From Cyclobacteriaceae bacterium (GTDB lineage Bacteria > Bacteroidota > Bacteroidia > Cytophagales > Cyclobacteriaceae), in assembly GCA_019638285.1 (NCBI GenBank), contig JAHBUB010000002.1, positions 124,001 to 188,000 on the forward strand: a DNA stretch of 64,000 nucleotides, in the 5' to 3' direction. The notes under the pieces were generated by a model that was not told where the DNA came from, made no database searches, and saw only the letters and a program-made list of their open reading frames with translations. The position numbers were made by a program, and so were the translations under genes. Every line of letters starts with the position of its first letter. Position 1 is the stretch's first letter. This document shows, piece after piece, positions 54,171 to 63,099 of the stretch.

Positions 54171-55160
54171 ATGGCGTTTGAGATGGAAACAGAAGTACAG
54201 CAAGAGCATACCCAGAAGGTAAAACGGGTTTATGCTGAAGTAGCAAAAGTGGTGGTGGGCCAGCAGTATATGGTCAATCGCCTGATGATAGGTTTGTTTA
54301 CCAATGGTCATATCTTATTAGAAGGAGTTCCGGGGCTTGCCAAAACACTTACTATAAGTACCGTGGCTCAGGTGCTACACCTAGATTTTGCACGTATCCA
54401 ATTTACACCTGATTTGTTGCCTGCTGACCTGGTGGGTACCATGATTTACAACCAAAAGGAAGGAAAGTTTGAGGTAAAAAAAGGGCCTATATTCGCCAAC
54501 ATAATTTTGGCCGATGAGATCAACAGATCCCCCGCTAAGGTTCAGTCGGCATTGCTGGAGGCCATGCAGGAGAAGCAGGTAACTATTGGAGAAACTTCTT
54601 TTAGCCTTGATCGTCCATTTTTGGTAATGGCCACGCAAAATCCTGTTGAAAACGAGGGAACCTACCCTTTGCCTGAAGCACAGATTGATCGATTTATGAT
54701 GAAGGTATTTGTTGATTATCCTTCTAAGCAAGATGAACTTGAAATAATGAGGAGGATTTCAAACATGCAGTTTGATTTTACAGTGAATCAGATCCTTACC
54801 AAGGAAGACATCTTTGCAATTCGCAAAGAAGTGAACAGTGTTAAAATTTCTGAATCATTAGAAAAATATATCATTGAGTTGGTGTCAGCCACTCGAAATC
54901 CAAAAGAATACAAATTGGATCATGAGGCACAGTACATACAATATGGTGCGTCACCCAGGGCAAGTATTAACCTTAATCTTGCCTCAAAGGCAATGGCTTA
55001 TCTTGAAGGCCGTGATTATGTGTTGCCAGAGGATATTAAAGAGATAGCACTGGACGTACTCAACCACCGTATCATCTTAAATTACGAAGCAGAGGCTGAT
55101 AATGTGCGTACCGCTGATATTATCAAAGTACTGCTCACGAAAGTTCCTATCAATAAGTAA
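54171..55160 (+). CDS. MoxR family AAA+ ATPase
   Basis: This 329-residue ATPase has Walker A GVPGLAKT (about 52-59), Walker B with sensor sequence IILADEINRSPAKVQ (about 108-122), sensor 1 in MATQNPVENEGTYPLPEAQ (about 159-177), and a C-terminal lid ending in the YGASPRASINL motif (about 261-271). MoxR ATPases act as chaperones for metal or complex assembly, usually with DUF58 and von Willebrand proteins. No such partner follows here; the next gene is on the other strand, leaving a 347-base intergenic region. Confidence 0.92.
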   Translation: MAFEMETEVQQEHTQKVKRVYAEVAKVVVGQQYMVNRLMIGLFTNGHILLEGVPGLAKTLTISTVAQVLHLDFARIQFTPDLLPADLVGTMIYNQKEGKFEVKKGPIFANIILADEINRSPAKVQSALLEAMQEKQVTIGETSFSLDRPFLVMATQNPVENEGTYPLPEAQIDRFMMKVFVDYPSKQDELEIMRRISNMQFDFTVNQILTKEDIFAIRKEVNSVKISESLEKYIIELVSATRNPKEYKLDHEAQYIQYGASPRASINLNLASKAMAYLEGRDYVLPEDIKEIALDVLNHRIILNYEAEADNVRTADIIKVLLTKVPINK

Positions 55161-55302
55161 CTTCTTAGCGTTTTTAAATACACCGGGTACATAGAAAACA
55201 TAGTTTAGTTAGATTCAATGCTATGTGGCCTATGTTATTTATTTGACACTCAAATGTAGCTCGGTCAGATTAACGTGCACAGGCCAGAATTACTTAGGAT
55301 TC

Positions 55303-55395
55303 TAATTTAACCCAAACTGTGCATTAGAAGATTATAAAGCAGGGTACTTTAATGACGAATCCTGTCGTTACCGTCAGGATTGTCAGGGTTAAACC
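55303..55395 (+). repeat. Dispersed repeat copy 2 (inverted relative to 18880-18968)
   Basis: The segment matches the leftward reading of 18880-18968, including AATTTAACCCAAA, GCATTAGAAGA and CTTTAATGACGAATCCTG. It also contains a hairpin, AATCCTG-x-CG-TTAC-CG-x-CAGGATT at about 55358-55381. In the shared frame it reads FNPNCALEDYKAGYFNDESC and then RYRQDCQG before a stop. It lies in the 347-base gap between the MoxR gene and the hypothetical gene, where no other gene was found. Confidence 0.7.
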
Positions 55396-55461
55396 TTGAC
55401 AATGAAAATCGCCAAAGGTGTTTTTGTAAAAAGGACGTAACGGGTTGATTTTCATTCGTCA

Positions 55462-55492
55462 AATCATGCAATAGAATTTCTATTGCATGATT
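55462..55492. repeat. Strong 13-bp hairpin
   Basis: AATCATGCAATAG pairs perfectly with CTATTGCATGATT around an AATTT loop. It lies 16 bases beyond the stop of the leftward hypothetical gene. The T run after it (leftward) is only a few bases, so it may be a weak terminator or a structural element. Confidence 0.65.
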
Positions 55493-55507
55493 ACGGCTTA
55501 GTAAGCA

Positions 55508-56206
55508 TCAATTCACTTTTCGTTGTCGCTCCTTATGGAGCTCAATTACTTTTTTAATTTGCTCGCTCGCTTGTACCACAGAATCTTGTGCAAGCTTGTT
55601 GTTTTCAAGTTTTTGTAATAGTACCGCATGTTCCAGTGCATTGGCCTTAAGACGCTCTTCCAATTTTACCTTGTCTTGTTCGTTGTTTGCAAGTTGAATG
55701 AAAAAGTCTTTGTTCTGATTAACAAGCCGTTGTGATTGTCTTGTAGTAGCATCGAAGGCCCGCTGTGCTTCATCGATCTGTGCCTGTATCTTGTCTTTAT
55801 AATATTTAATACCAAACTGGTACACCTCATTTTCTAAATCTTTTTTTACAATATCAATGTCATTCACTTGCCACTCTCCTTCCTTAATGCCAAGCCATAC
55901 CTCTACATTTTCGCCCTTTTCTTTGATGTCGGCATAAATGACTCCTGTTTTATATACTGTTCCTCCCAAAGCTGGTTCGCTGATACTGGTGAAGCGAGCA
56001 CCTTGCTTTAACTTGCCAAAATCTTTGAGGAATTTGTTCCATGAAATGATTACTGTTTCCTTTTTCCCCTCCAGGGCAGTAGAGAAACCATCACTTTCCT
56101 CCCCATTTATTTTTTGTGCTTGTTTTTCTGTCGTTACCTTTTGTCCCAATGCAGCAATGCTGATCAAAAGTGAGATAGTGATCAATTCAAACTTATTTCG
56201 GCTCAT
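55508..56206 (-). CDS. Secreted coiled-coil hypothetical protein
   Basis: This 232-residue protein starts at ATG 56206 (MSRNKFELITISLLISIAAL, then GQ), chosen because a signal peptide begins there; an upstream ATG at 56227 adds seven residues. The N-terminal half holds beta-strands (SWNKFLKDFGKL, GTVYKTGVIYADIKEKG). The C-terminal half is a long heptad-like helix (about 140-230, KDKIQAQIDEAQRAFDATT, LEERLKANALEHAVLLQKLE) predicted as coiled coil. A periplasmic location is likely. The family is not recognised. Confidence 0.7.
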   Translation of the reverse strand: MSRNKFELITISLLISIAALGQKVTTEKQAQKINGEESDGFSTALEGKKETVIISWNKFLKDFGKLKQGARFTSISEPALGGTVYKTGVIYADIKEKGENVEVWLGIKEGEWQVNDIDIVKKDLENEVYQFGIKYYKDKIQAQIDEAQRAFDATTRQSQRLVNQNKDFFIQLANNEQDKVKLEERLKANALEHAVLLQKLENNKLAQDSVVQASEQIKKVIELHKERQRKVN

Positions 56207-56244
56207 ACTGTTAGTATTATGAATCAAAGCTAATAATTATCCAT

Positions 56245-57165
56245 ATGCATAAAAATGTCCTGATAACTGGCGGTTCGGGCCTCCTTGGCACTAGACTCTC
56301 TACCATGCTAATGCAAAAAGACTACCAGGTTTCTCATTTGAGCCGTAGCAGTAGCCACGGTAGAATCCCTACTTACAGATGGAGTGTAAATGATGGAATG
56401 CTAGATAGACATGCTATTGAAGGAGTCGAATCCATTGTACATTTGGCAGGAGCGGGTATCGCAGACAAACGATGGACAGCAACCAGAAAAAAGGAAATTC
56501 TGGAAAGCAGAACTAAGTCAAGTGAATTGCTTTATCAGACCCTAAAGCAAAACACCCACCATGTTAAAACTTTTGTGTCCGCATCTGCCATCGGCATTTA
56601 TGGCGAAGGAGGGCCTGAAAAAATATTTACTGAAACGGATAAACCGGCAGATGGTTTTCTCGCTGATGTTGTCAAGCAGTGGGAAGAGTCAGTGGATAAA
56701 ATTGCTACCCTTGGCATTCGTGTGGTGAAAATCCGTATTGGTATTTTACTAAGTGGAAAGGGAGGAGCTTTGGCTGAAATGGTAAAGCCCATAAAATGGG
56801 GTGTAGGTTCACCCCTTGGCTCGGGCAAACAGATTTTGAGTTGGGTTCACATAGACGATGTGTGCAGAATGTTTATTAAGGCGATAGAGGATGAAATGAT
56901 GATTGGGGCTTACAATGCAGTTGCCAATAACCCTGTGAGCAATGAAGAATTGACGATGGCCATTGCCAAGGTGTTGGATAGACCACTTTGGGCGCCAAAT
57001 GTTCCCGGCTTTATTTTAAAATTTATGCTGGGTGAAATGTCGGAATTGGTTTTAAAAGGAAATCAAGTCTCATCCGAAAAAATTCGCAACCTGGGTTTTG
57101 AATTTGAGTATACTCATTTGGATAATGCGGTCAATGATTTATTGACTTCCAAGGGAAAAAGCTAG
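56245..57165 (+). CDS. TIGR01777 family NAD(P)-dependent epimerase-like protein
   Basis: This 306-residue short-chain-dehydrogenase-fold protein has the NAD(P)-binding glycines in VLITGGSGLLGTRL (about 5-18). The family signature HLAGAGIADKRWT is at about 67-79, FVSASAIGIYG at about 110-120 with the active-site Tyr, and SPLGSGKQILSWVHIDD at about 189-205. Relatives such as E. coli YfcH and human SDR39U1 have no firmly established reaction. It is divergent from the coiled-coil gene with 38 bases between starts. Confidence 0.9.
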   Translation: MHKNVLITGGSGLLGTRLSTMLMQKDYQVSHLSRSSSHGRIPTYRWSVNDGMLDRHAIEGVESIVHLAGAGIADKRWTATRKKEILESRTKSSELLYQTLKQNTHHVKTFVSASAIGIYGEGGPEKIFTETDKPADGFLADVVKQWEESVDKIATLGIRVVKIRIGILLSGKGGALAEMVKPIKWGVGSPLGSGKQILSWVHIDDVCRMFIKAIEDEMMIGAYNAVANNPVSNEELTMAIAKVLDRPLWAPNVPGFILKFMLGEMSELVLKGNQVSSEKIRNLGFEFEYTHLDNAVNDLLTSKGKS

Positions 57166-57381
57166 TCAATATTTTGGTGCTCATCTGTGTGTAATAAAAT
57201 TTTTACTAAACAACACGCAGTTAGTAAATGTGTCGGAAGAAAAACAAATAAATGCTTGAAAATAGTAGGCTCTTACGCGTTAACTACCGAACAAATATGG
57301 GTCAAATGTCTTATTGCATAATTTACACTATCGCTTGGATCGTATTCCCATTATATTAGCAGATCAAAATGAAACTTGAGT

Positions 57382-58110
57382 ATGGAAAGGGAAAAAGTAC
57401 CCTCAATGGAGGAAGAACACAAGATCAGAAAGGCATTTAAGGATAAGGATTGGACAGAGATCAAAAGCTCGGACTCTTGGGTGATTTTCAAAGTGATGTC
57501 TGAGTTTGTGCAAGGATTTGAAAAACTATCCAAAATTGGCCCTTGTGTTACTATTTTTGGTTCAGCGCGCACACAGCCGGAACATCCTTATTACAAAATG
57601 GCAGAAGACATAGCTTTTAAGCTAGTTCATCATGGATATGGAGTGATCACGGGTGGAGGGCCTGGAATTATGGAAGCGGGTAACAAGGGGGCCCATCGGG
57701 CGGGAGGTAAAAGTGTGGGATTGAATATATTTTTACCTCACGAACAAAAGGGTAACATTTATATTGATCCGGAGAAATTAATATCATTTGATTATTTCTT
57801 TGTACGGAAAGTGATGTTCGTAAAGTATTCCCAGGGCTATATCGTAATGCCCGGAGGATTTGGTACGCTGGATGAACTAACGGAAGCAATTACCTTGATT
57901 CAAACCCAAAAAATTGGTCGCTTCCCAATTGTTCTGGTGGGCAAAGAATTTTGGGGAGGAGTGCTTGATTGGTTTAGAAACACCCTGGTGAATGAAAAGA
58001 TGATTGATATAGAAGATTTTGATTTAATTAATTTGGTGGATACGCCTGAAGAGGCGGTTAAAGTGATAGACGATTTTTACTCTAAATATTTACTCGTACC
58101 CAATTTTTAA
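57382..58110 (+). CDS. LOG family protein (TIGR00730, putative nucleoside 5'-monophosphate phosphoribohydrolase)
   Basis: This 242-residue Rossmann-fold protein has GSARTQPEHPYYKMAEDIAF in the N-terminal part, GVITGGGPGIMEAGNKGAHR (about 92-111) and the LOG motif PGGFGTLDELTEAI (about 158-171). LOG-family enzymes release cytokinin-like free bases or hydrolyse nucleoside monophosphates. ATG 57382 (MEREKVPS) is preferred to an in-frame TTG two codons earlier. Its downstream neighbours follow closely (11 bases to the transglycosylase), suggesting an operon. Confidence 0.9.
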   Translation: MEREKVPSMEEEHKIRKAFKDKDWTEIKSSDSWVIFKVMSEFVQGFEKLSKIGPCVTIFGSARTQPEHPYYKMAEDIAFKLVHHGYGVITGGGPGIMEAGNKGAHRAGGKSVGLNIFLPHEQKGNIYIDPEKLISFDYFFVRKVMFVKYSQGYIVMPGGFGTLDELTEAITLIQTQKIGRFPIVLVGKEFWGGVLDWFRNTLVNEKMIDIEDFDLINLVDTPEEAVKVIDDFYSKYLLVPNF

Positions 58111-58121
58111 TTCAAAGTGTG

Positions 58122-59084
58122 ATGGAATATTTTTTGAAAAAATACCGTATTGAATTATTAGTCATTACCGGGTTGACCGTGCTTTTGTTTCTTGTCATTT
58201 TTATTAATAGTAGGGTTGAACATTTGGAAGAAGTTGTGGATTCTGAAAATATTACTGAAGTCGGGTTTGAAAATATAACTCAGGAGGATGGTCCCTTAAC
58301 CGCAATCTCTTACGACCTCCCTCAACGGTTGAGCTTTGCGGGTGAGGAGGTGCCATTGGATCGATCCGATTTACGCGAGCAGATCGATCAGGAACTTCAA
58401 ATCAATATTTATTTTCACAGTAATACTATTTTTTTAATTAAAAGAGCCAACAAATGGCTGCCACAATTTGAATCTATTTTAGAACGAAATGGCATACCGG
58501 ATGATTTTAAATATTTACCGCTTATTGAGAGCGGGTTACTTAATGTAGTTTCCCCTGCCAATGCCGTAGGGTTTTGGCAAATTGTGAAAAGTGCAGGGAA
58601 AGAAAACGGTCTTGAAATATCAAATGAAGTAGACCAGCGATACGATCCGATAAAAGCCGCAGAAGCTGCCTGCAAATATTTTAAGAAAGCATATGAAAAA
58701 TTTGGTAACTGGACATTGGTAGCAGCCTCCTACAACAGAGGAGTAAGTGGAATGGACAAGGCTATAAAAAAGCAAAAGGTAGATTCCTACTATGATTTAT
58801 TTTTAAATGAAGAAACATCCCGTTACGTATTCAGAATTTTGGCCATAAAAGAAATCATTGAAAACCCTGAGCGCTATGGATTTAAAATAAATCCTAAACA
58901 TCTGTATCAACAGGATTCAATACGGTACGTGGAGGTAAGCAGAACCATTCCGGATTTGGTTGACTTTTCTTTGGAACAAGGGACAAATTATAAATTGCTT
59001 AAGCGTTATAACCCCTGGTTGCGCGATGATAGGTTGACTGTAAAAAGAAACGAGACATACACAATCGCACTTCCTGCTATTTAA
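58122..59084 (+). CDS. Membrane-anchored lytic murein transglycosylase (SLT domain)
   Basis: This 320-residue protein cleaves peptidoglycan between MurNAc and GlcNAc. ATG 58122 is preferred over the adjoining GTG. A transmembrane anchor lies at about 10-28 (IELLVITGLTVLLFLVIF). The SLT domain shows the catalytic Glu in YLPLIESGLLNVVSPANAVG (about 129-148), FWQIVKSAGKENGLEI and AASYNRGVSGMDKAI. A single short C-terminal LysM-like stretch (YKLLKRYNPWLRDDRLTVKR) ends the protein, which makes it more compact than MltD. Confidence 0.9.
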   Translation: MEYFLKKYRIELLVITGLTVLLFLVIFINSRVEHLEEVVDSENITEVGFENITQEDGPLTAISYDLPQRLSFAGEEVPLDRSDLREQIDQELQINIYFHSNTIFLIKRANKWLPQFESILERNGIPDDFKYLPLIESGLLNVVSPANAVGFWQIVKSAGKENGLEISNEVDQRYDPIKAAEAACKYFKKAYEKFGNWTLVAASYNRGVSGMDKAIKKQKVDSYYDLFLNEETSRYVFRILAIKEIIENPERYGFKINPKHLYQQDSIRYVEVSRTIPDLVDFSLEQGTNYKLLKRYNPWLRDDRLTVKRNETYTIALPAI

Positions 59085-59085
59085 G

Positions 59086-59847
59086 ATGAAACCCTACCTG
59101 CTGATTGAAAACAACTGGAAGTATATCAAATATGCTTCATTTGATTTGGCCATATTGCCGTGGGGTGCCACAGAAGCACACAACTATCACCTTCCCTATG
59201 GTACAGACATTATTGAGGCAGAAGCGATTGCCGGGGAAGCTGCCCGAATGGCCTGGGAGGAAGGCTGCAAAATTATTGTACTACCAGTCATTCCATTTGG
59301 TGTCAACACAGGCCAACATGATGTAACGCTTGACATGAATATGAATCCAAGTACACAGTTTGTGGTACTGAAGGATGTGATTGAAGTATTAAACCGTCAG
59401 GGAATTTTTAAGTTGATTATATTAAACAGTCATGGAGGCAATGACTTTAAACCGATGGTCAGGGAGCTAGGTCTTCGTTTTCCAAAAATGTTTATTAGTA
59501 GTTGTGATTGGTTTAGGTCATTGGATCAGAAATTATTTTTTGAAAATAAAGATGACCATGCGGGAGAAATGGAAACAAGTCTGATGCTTTATCTTCGACC
59601 GGGCCTGGTATTGCCATTGCATGAAGCCGGTGATGGAAATTCAAAAAAGTTTAAGTTCAAAGCCATTCAAGAGGGATGGGCCTGGGCAGAAAGACAGTGG
59701 ATGAAAGTGACTAAGGACACTGGCGTTGGGGATCCGCGAAAAGCAACAGCAGAAAAGGGAGAAAAATACTTTAAAGCGGTGACTGAAAAAGTTGCGCAGT
59801 TTTTCATTGAGGTGGCTAAAACAAATAGAGATGATTTTTATGAGTAA
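59086..59847 (+). CDS. Creatininase family amidohydrolase-like protein
   Basis: This 253-residue metal-dependent protein has the family signatures ILPWGATEAHNYHLPYGTDI (about 23-42), ILNSHGGNDFKPMVREL (about 118-134) and DDHAGEMETSLML (about 162-174). These hold the Glu, His and Asp metal ligands. Family members include creatininase, mycofactocin-related MftE and FAPy deformylases, so the substrate cannot be named. It starts 1 base after the transglycosylase stop, implying cotranscription. Confidence 0.88.
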   Translation: MKPYLLIENNWKYIKYASFDLAILPWGATEAHNYHLPYGTDIIEAEAIAGEAARMAWEEGCKIIVLPVIPFGVNTGQHDVTLDMNMNPSTQFVVLKDVIEVLNRQGIFKLIILNSHGGNDFKPMVRELGLRFPKMFISSCDWFRSLDQKLFFENKDDHAGEMETSLMLYLRPGLVLPLHEAGDGNSKKFKFKAIQEGWAWAERQWMKVTKDTGVGDPRKATAEKGEKYFKAVTEKVAQFFIEVAKTNRDDFYE

Positions 59848-59852
59848 TTTCT

Positions 59853-59942
59853 TTTAACCACAAAGATCACAAAGGAAATGCCACAGAGTGCACAGAGCGC
59901 TTTGTGGTCCCTGTGAGACTCTTTGTGCCCTCTGTGGTTAAA
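59853..59942. repeat. Long imperfect intergenic palindrome (CACAAAG type)
   Basis: TTTAACCACAAAG...CACAAAGG on the left is mirrored by CTTTGTG...CTGTGGTTAAA on the right over about 90 bases, with a CACAGAG...CTTTGTG inner arm. It fills the gap between the creatininase-family and purine phosphorylase genes. Such palindromes recur in many bacterial genomes; no function is assigned. Confidence 0.7.
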
Positions 59943-59958
59943 TCATAATGAGAAATAA

Positions 59959-60774
59959 ATGATAAAAAAAATAAACGAAGCAGTTGAATACATAAAATCT
60001 CAAGGCGTACAAAATCCAGAGATTGGGATAATACTTGGAACAGGCCTGGGAGATCTTTTTACAAAAAAAACTGAAAACCCTATTGAAATTGAATATGGTT
60101 CAATTCCACATTTTCCGGTGTCAACGGTAGAGTTCCACAAAGGCAAATTGATCAGCGGAAGCATTAACGGCAAACAAGTACTGGCTATGCATGGCCGGTT
60201 TCACTATTACGAGGGCTACTCTGCCGATCAAATCACTTTGCCTGTTCGGGTGATGAAGGAATTGGGTGTAAAGTATTTGTTGATATCAAATGCTTCCGGC
60301 AACATGAATCTAAGTTGGCACAAAGGCGAACTGATGCTCATTGACGATCATATTAATTTACTACCAGACAATCCCTTGCGAGGCTCGAATATAGACTCAC
60401 AAGGTCCTCGCTTCCCAGACATGAGCCAACCTTATGATAAAAAACTAAATGATACCTTAAAAAGGATAGCAAGAGAAAAAGGGATAATGCTTAATGAAGG
60501 AGTTTATGTTTGCGTAACAGGCCCTAATCTTGAAACACGGGCCGAATATCGATTCCTAAGACTAATTGGAGCGGATGCCGTAGGCATGTCCACTGTTCCT
60601 GAAGTAATAGTAGCCAACCATGCCGGGCTTCCATGTTGCGCCATTTCTGTGCTTACGGATGATTGCGATCCTGATAATTTGAAACCAGCGAACATTTCAG
60701 AGATTATTGAAATTGCGGGAAAAGCAGAGGCCTCTCTCACCGACCTGTATATTGACTTGATTGGAGCATTGTAG
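59959..60774 (+). CDS. punA: Purine nucleoside phosphorylase
   Basis: The enzyme phosphorolyses guanosine and inosine in purine salvage. The 271-residue protein matches the trimeric PNP class: IILGTGLGDLFT (about 23-34), the phosphate site VEFHKGKL and MHGRFHYYEGYSADQ (about 78-92), SNASGNMNLSW, and the base site GPNLETRAEYRFLRLIGADA (about 190-209) with VGMSTVPE. Length is typical. It is preceded by the palindrome, so its own promoter is not evident. Confidence 0.94.
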   Translation: MIKKINEAVEYIKSQGVQNPEIGIILGTGLGDLFTKKTENPIEIEYGSIPHFPVSTVEFHKGKLISGSINGKQVLAMHGRFHYYEGYSADQITLPVRVMKELGVKYLLISNASGNMNLSWHKGELMLIDDHINLLPDNPLRGSNIDSQGPRFPDMSQPYDKKLNDTLKRIAREKGIMLNEGVYVCVTGPNLETRAEYRFLRLIGADAVGMSTVPEVIVANHAGLPCCAISVLTDDCDPDNLKPANISEIIEIAGKAEASLTDLYIDLIGAL

Positions 60775-60826
60775 TGGTGCAACCTTTAGTGGCAACTCAG
60801 TGTCTTTCTAAGATAAACTACCAAAC

Positions 60827-61690
60827 ATGAAAATACTCCTTACTATTATCGGTTTTCTAATAAGCATCACGCTTTGGGCCCAAAAGGAGGGAGACTACCA
60901 TCTGGACAAGGAGTTTGATTTAATTGCAAACGGAACTATTGAATTATCTTCATCCGATGCCAAAGTGACCATTGTCGGCACCAGTAGAAAAAATGTTCAT
61001 TTGAAAATTGATCGTACCATAGTAACCAAAGGATTTTTTTTTGGAAGTGATGATTTTGCGATAGAGATTGATAACTCCAATGGTAACCTTAAAATCGAAG
61101 AAAAAGCAAATTCATCAAGTCATGGAATTGTTGGTTACTACGATGAAGACTATGAAATTAGAATTGAAGCGCCTGAAGTTGCTAGTCTATTCATCAAAGG
61201 GGATGACGGTAATTATGAAATTAAAAATGTTAATGGGTCCATCTCAATGCGTGTAGATGATGGTGACGTAGCGTTATTTGGATGCAAGGGAGACAAATTT
61301 GGTTTTAGATTGGATGATGGAAATTTGGAAATGGATCAGGGGAAAGGAACAATTGAAATAAACGTGGATGATGGTGACGTGAACATCAGAAACGCCAACT
61401 TTTCCAAAATCGTTGCTGATGTTGATGATGGAGACATGATTATTGAGACCTCGCTTGCTGACAATGGGGAGTATAACATTCGGGTGCAAGATGGATTGTT
61501 TTCAATGTTTGTTACAAAGGGAGGAGGACAGTTTGATGTACACCATGATGATGCGAGAGTAACGGCAGAAGGTGCTTTTGATGTATACGAACAATCAGAA
61601 ACCTTTACCGGCTTAAAATTGCAACATGGCACAGCGAAGGTGGATATTAGGGCAGATGATGCAAGGGTGAGACTTTCTAAAGTAAATTAG
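60827..61690 (+). CDS. Secreted DUF4097-like beta-strand repeat protein with DDG/DDA repeats
   Basis: This 287-residue protein has a signal peptide (MKILLTIIGFLISITLWAQ) and regular short beta-strand repeats, as in the DUF4097 family. Turns are marked by acidic motifs: KGDDGNYEIKN, RVDDGDVALFG, RLDDGNLEMD, NVDDGDVNIRN, DVDDGDMIIE, HHDDARVTAEG and ADDARVRLS, spaced about 20 residues apart from residue 124 on. A right-handed beta-helix with a ladder of acidic, possibly calcium-binding, turns is inferred. It is located outside the cytoplasm. Its function is unknown. Confidence 0.75.
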   Translation: MKILLTIIGFLISITLWAQKEGDYHLDKEFDLIANGTIELSSSDAKVTIVGTSRKNVHLKIDRTIVTKGFFFGSDDFAIEIDNSNGNLKIEEKANSSSHGIVGYYDEDYEIRIEAPEVASLFIKGDDGNYEIKNVNGSISMRVDDGDVALFGCKGDKFGFRLDDGNLEMDQGKGTIEINVDDGDVNIRNANFSKIVADVDDGDMIIETSLADNGEYNIRVQDGLFSMFVTKGGGQFDVHHDDARVTAEGAFDVYEQSETFTGLKLQHGTAKVDIRADDARVRLSKVN

Positions 61691-61771
61691 AAATTTACTT
61701 TTTGTAACCACTAAGGGAGATTGTGAAAGACAATAAAATAGCCAGGGCGCAACCCACCTTATTAATAAACA

Positions 61772-63037
61772 TTACTCTTGTTTATAAATAATACCATCTT
61801 TCATTACAAAGGATACCTTCCTTAGATCAGATATATTTTTGGATGGATCTCCTTTTACAGCAACAAGGTCCGCGAGAAATCCGGGCTTTATCTCACCCAG
61901 GTTGGTCAGATGAAAAGTTTTCGCATTTACCGAAGTCACGGATTTCAAAACGGCCATGATATCCATTCCATAGTCCTTCATCATCTCCAGTTCCCTTGCG
62001 TTTTCCCCATGTGGAAACACACCCACATCCCCACCGGCTACAATTGTTACTCCGGCATTCAATGCACTTTTAAAGCTTGCCTTTTTCTCCAAAATTCTTT
62101 TTGGCTCGGGATCAATTCCTTTTTTCCAACCATTGTATTGCAAAATGGCATCACCTGCGGCCAGCGTTGGACAAAAGGCTATACCTTTCTCTTTCATTAG
62201 TTTGAAAATCTCATCATCGCCCTGATCGCCATGTTCAATGGTTTCTACTCCTGCCAATATGGCCCTGCGCATCCCTTCTTTTGTAGAAGCGTGTACTACG
62301 GTAGGCCTTCCACTGCTTTTTGCGGCTTCCACAATCAGCTTCAATTCCTCTATGGAGAATGTGGGGGCGGCTTCTCCGTGTACACCCCACCTATAGTCTG
62401 CGTATACTTTTATTACATCTGCGCCCTTTCCGATTTGGTCGCGGGTAACTCGGATCAAATCATTTCCATCTGCTGGTTCTGCGCCCAGCATCACCTCAAA
62501 ATCAGTATCAAATCCTTTTGGGCCATAACTTCCGGTAGCCACTATGGCTCTGCCGGCTACAATCATTCGGGGACCAGGGATTATCTCGTCTTCTATTGAT
62601 TTTTTCAAACCTACATCCGCATACCCAGCACCTTCTGTACCGAGATCTCTTACTGTGGTAAAGCCGGCCATTAATGTTTTTTTTGCGTGTATGGTTGCCC
62701 TTGCTACACGGTAAGCATCCGATTCTTTCATCACCTGATCATTCCAGGATGTTTGGTTGTAAGGATATAGCAGTAAATGAGAATGCCCCTCAATCATACC
62801 GGGCATAATGGTGGTGCCCGTGAGCATAAGTGCCGTGGCTCCTCTCGGTTTGATTATTTTATTGGCTGGCCCAACTTCTGTGATTTTATTTCCAGCAACC
62901 AAAACTACCCAACCCTCATGCATTTCGTTTCCATCAAACACACGATCGGGTTGGAGGTAGTAAGTTTGAGTTTGTGCATAGGGAACCTCTCCCTTAAAAA
63001 GCAACACAAAGCAGAATAGGATTGTTAGTGATTTCAT
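61772..63037 (-). CDS. Secreted amidohydrolase (imidazolonepropionase/prolidase-like)
   Basis: This 421-residue exported metal-dependent hydrolase has a signal peptide (MKSLTILFCFVLLFKGEVPY, AQ). The metal-binding sequence MPGMIEGHSHLLLYPYN is at about 78-94, lysine and histidine sites lie in GADVIKVYADY and VVHASTKEG (about 205-255), GVETIEHGDQGD at about 263-274, and the active-site Asp in VAGGDVGVFPHG at about 334-345. The group includes Xaa-Pro dipeptidases and other periplasmic amidohydrolases, so the substrate is uncertain. It is convergent with the DUF4097-like gene. Confidence 0.88.
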   Translation of the reverse strand: MKSLTILFCFVLLFKGEVPYAQTQTYYLQPDRVFDGNEMHEGWVVLVAGNKITEVGPANKIIKPRGATALMLTGTTIMPGMIEGHSHLLLYPYNQTSWNDQVMKESDAYRVARATIHAKKTLMAGFTTVRDLGTEGAGYADVGLKKSIEDEIIPGPRMIVAGRAIVATGSYGPKGFDTDFEVMLGAEPADGNDLIRVTRDQIGKGADVIKVYADYRWGVHGEAAPTFSIEELKLIVEAAKSSGRPTVVHASTKEGMRRAILAGVETIEHGDQGDDEIFKLMKEKGIAFCPTLAAGDAILQYNGWKKGIDPEPKRILEKKASFKSALNAGVTIVAGGDVGVFPHGENARELEMMKDYGMDIMAVLKSVTSVNAKTFHLTNLGEIKPGFLADLVAVKGDPSKNISDLRKVSFVMKDGIIYKQE

Positions 63038-63099
63038 TTTTCTGAATTATTAAATAATTTAATAGACTAAATTATGCAAAGGAATCTGGTATGTATTAA

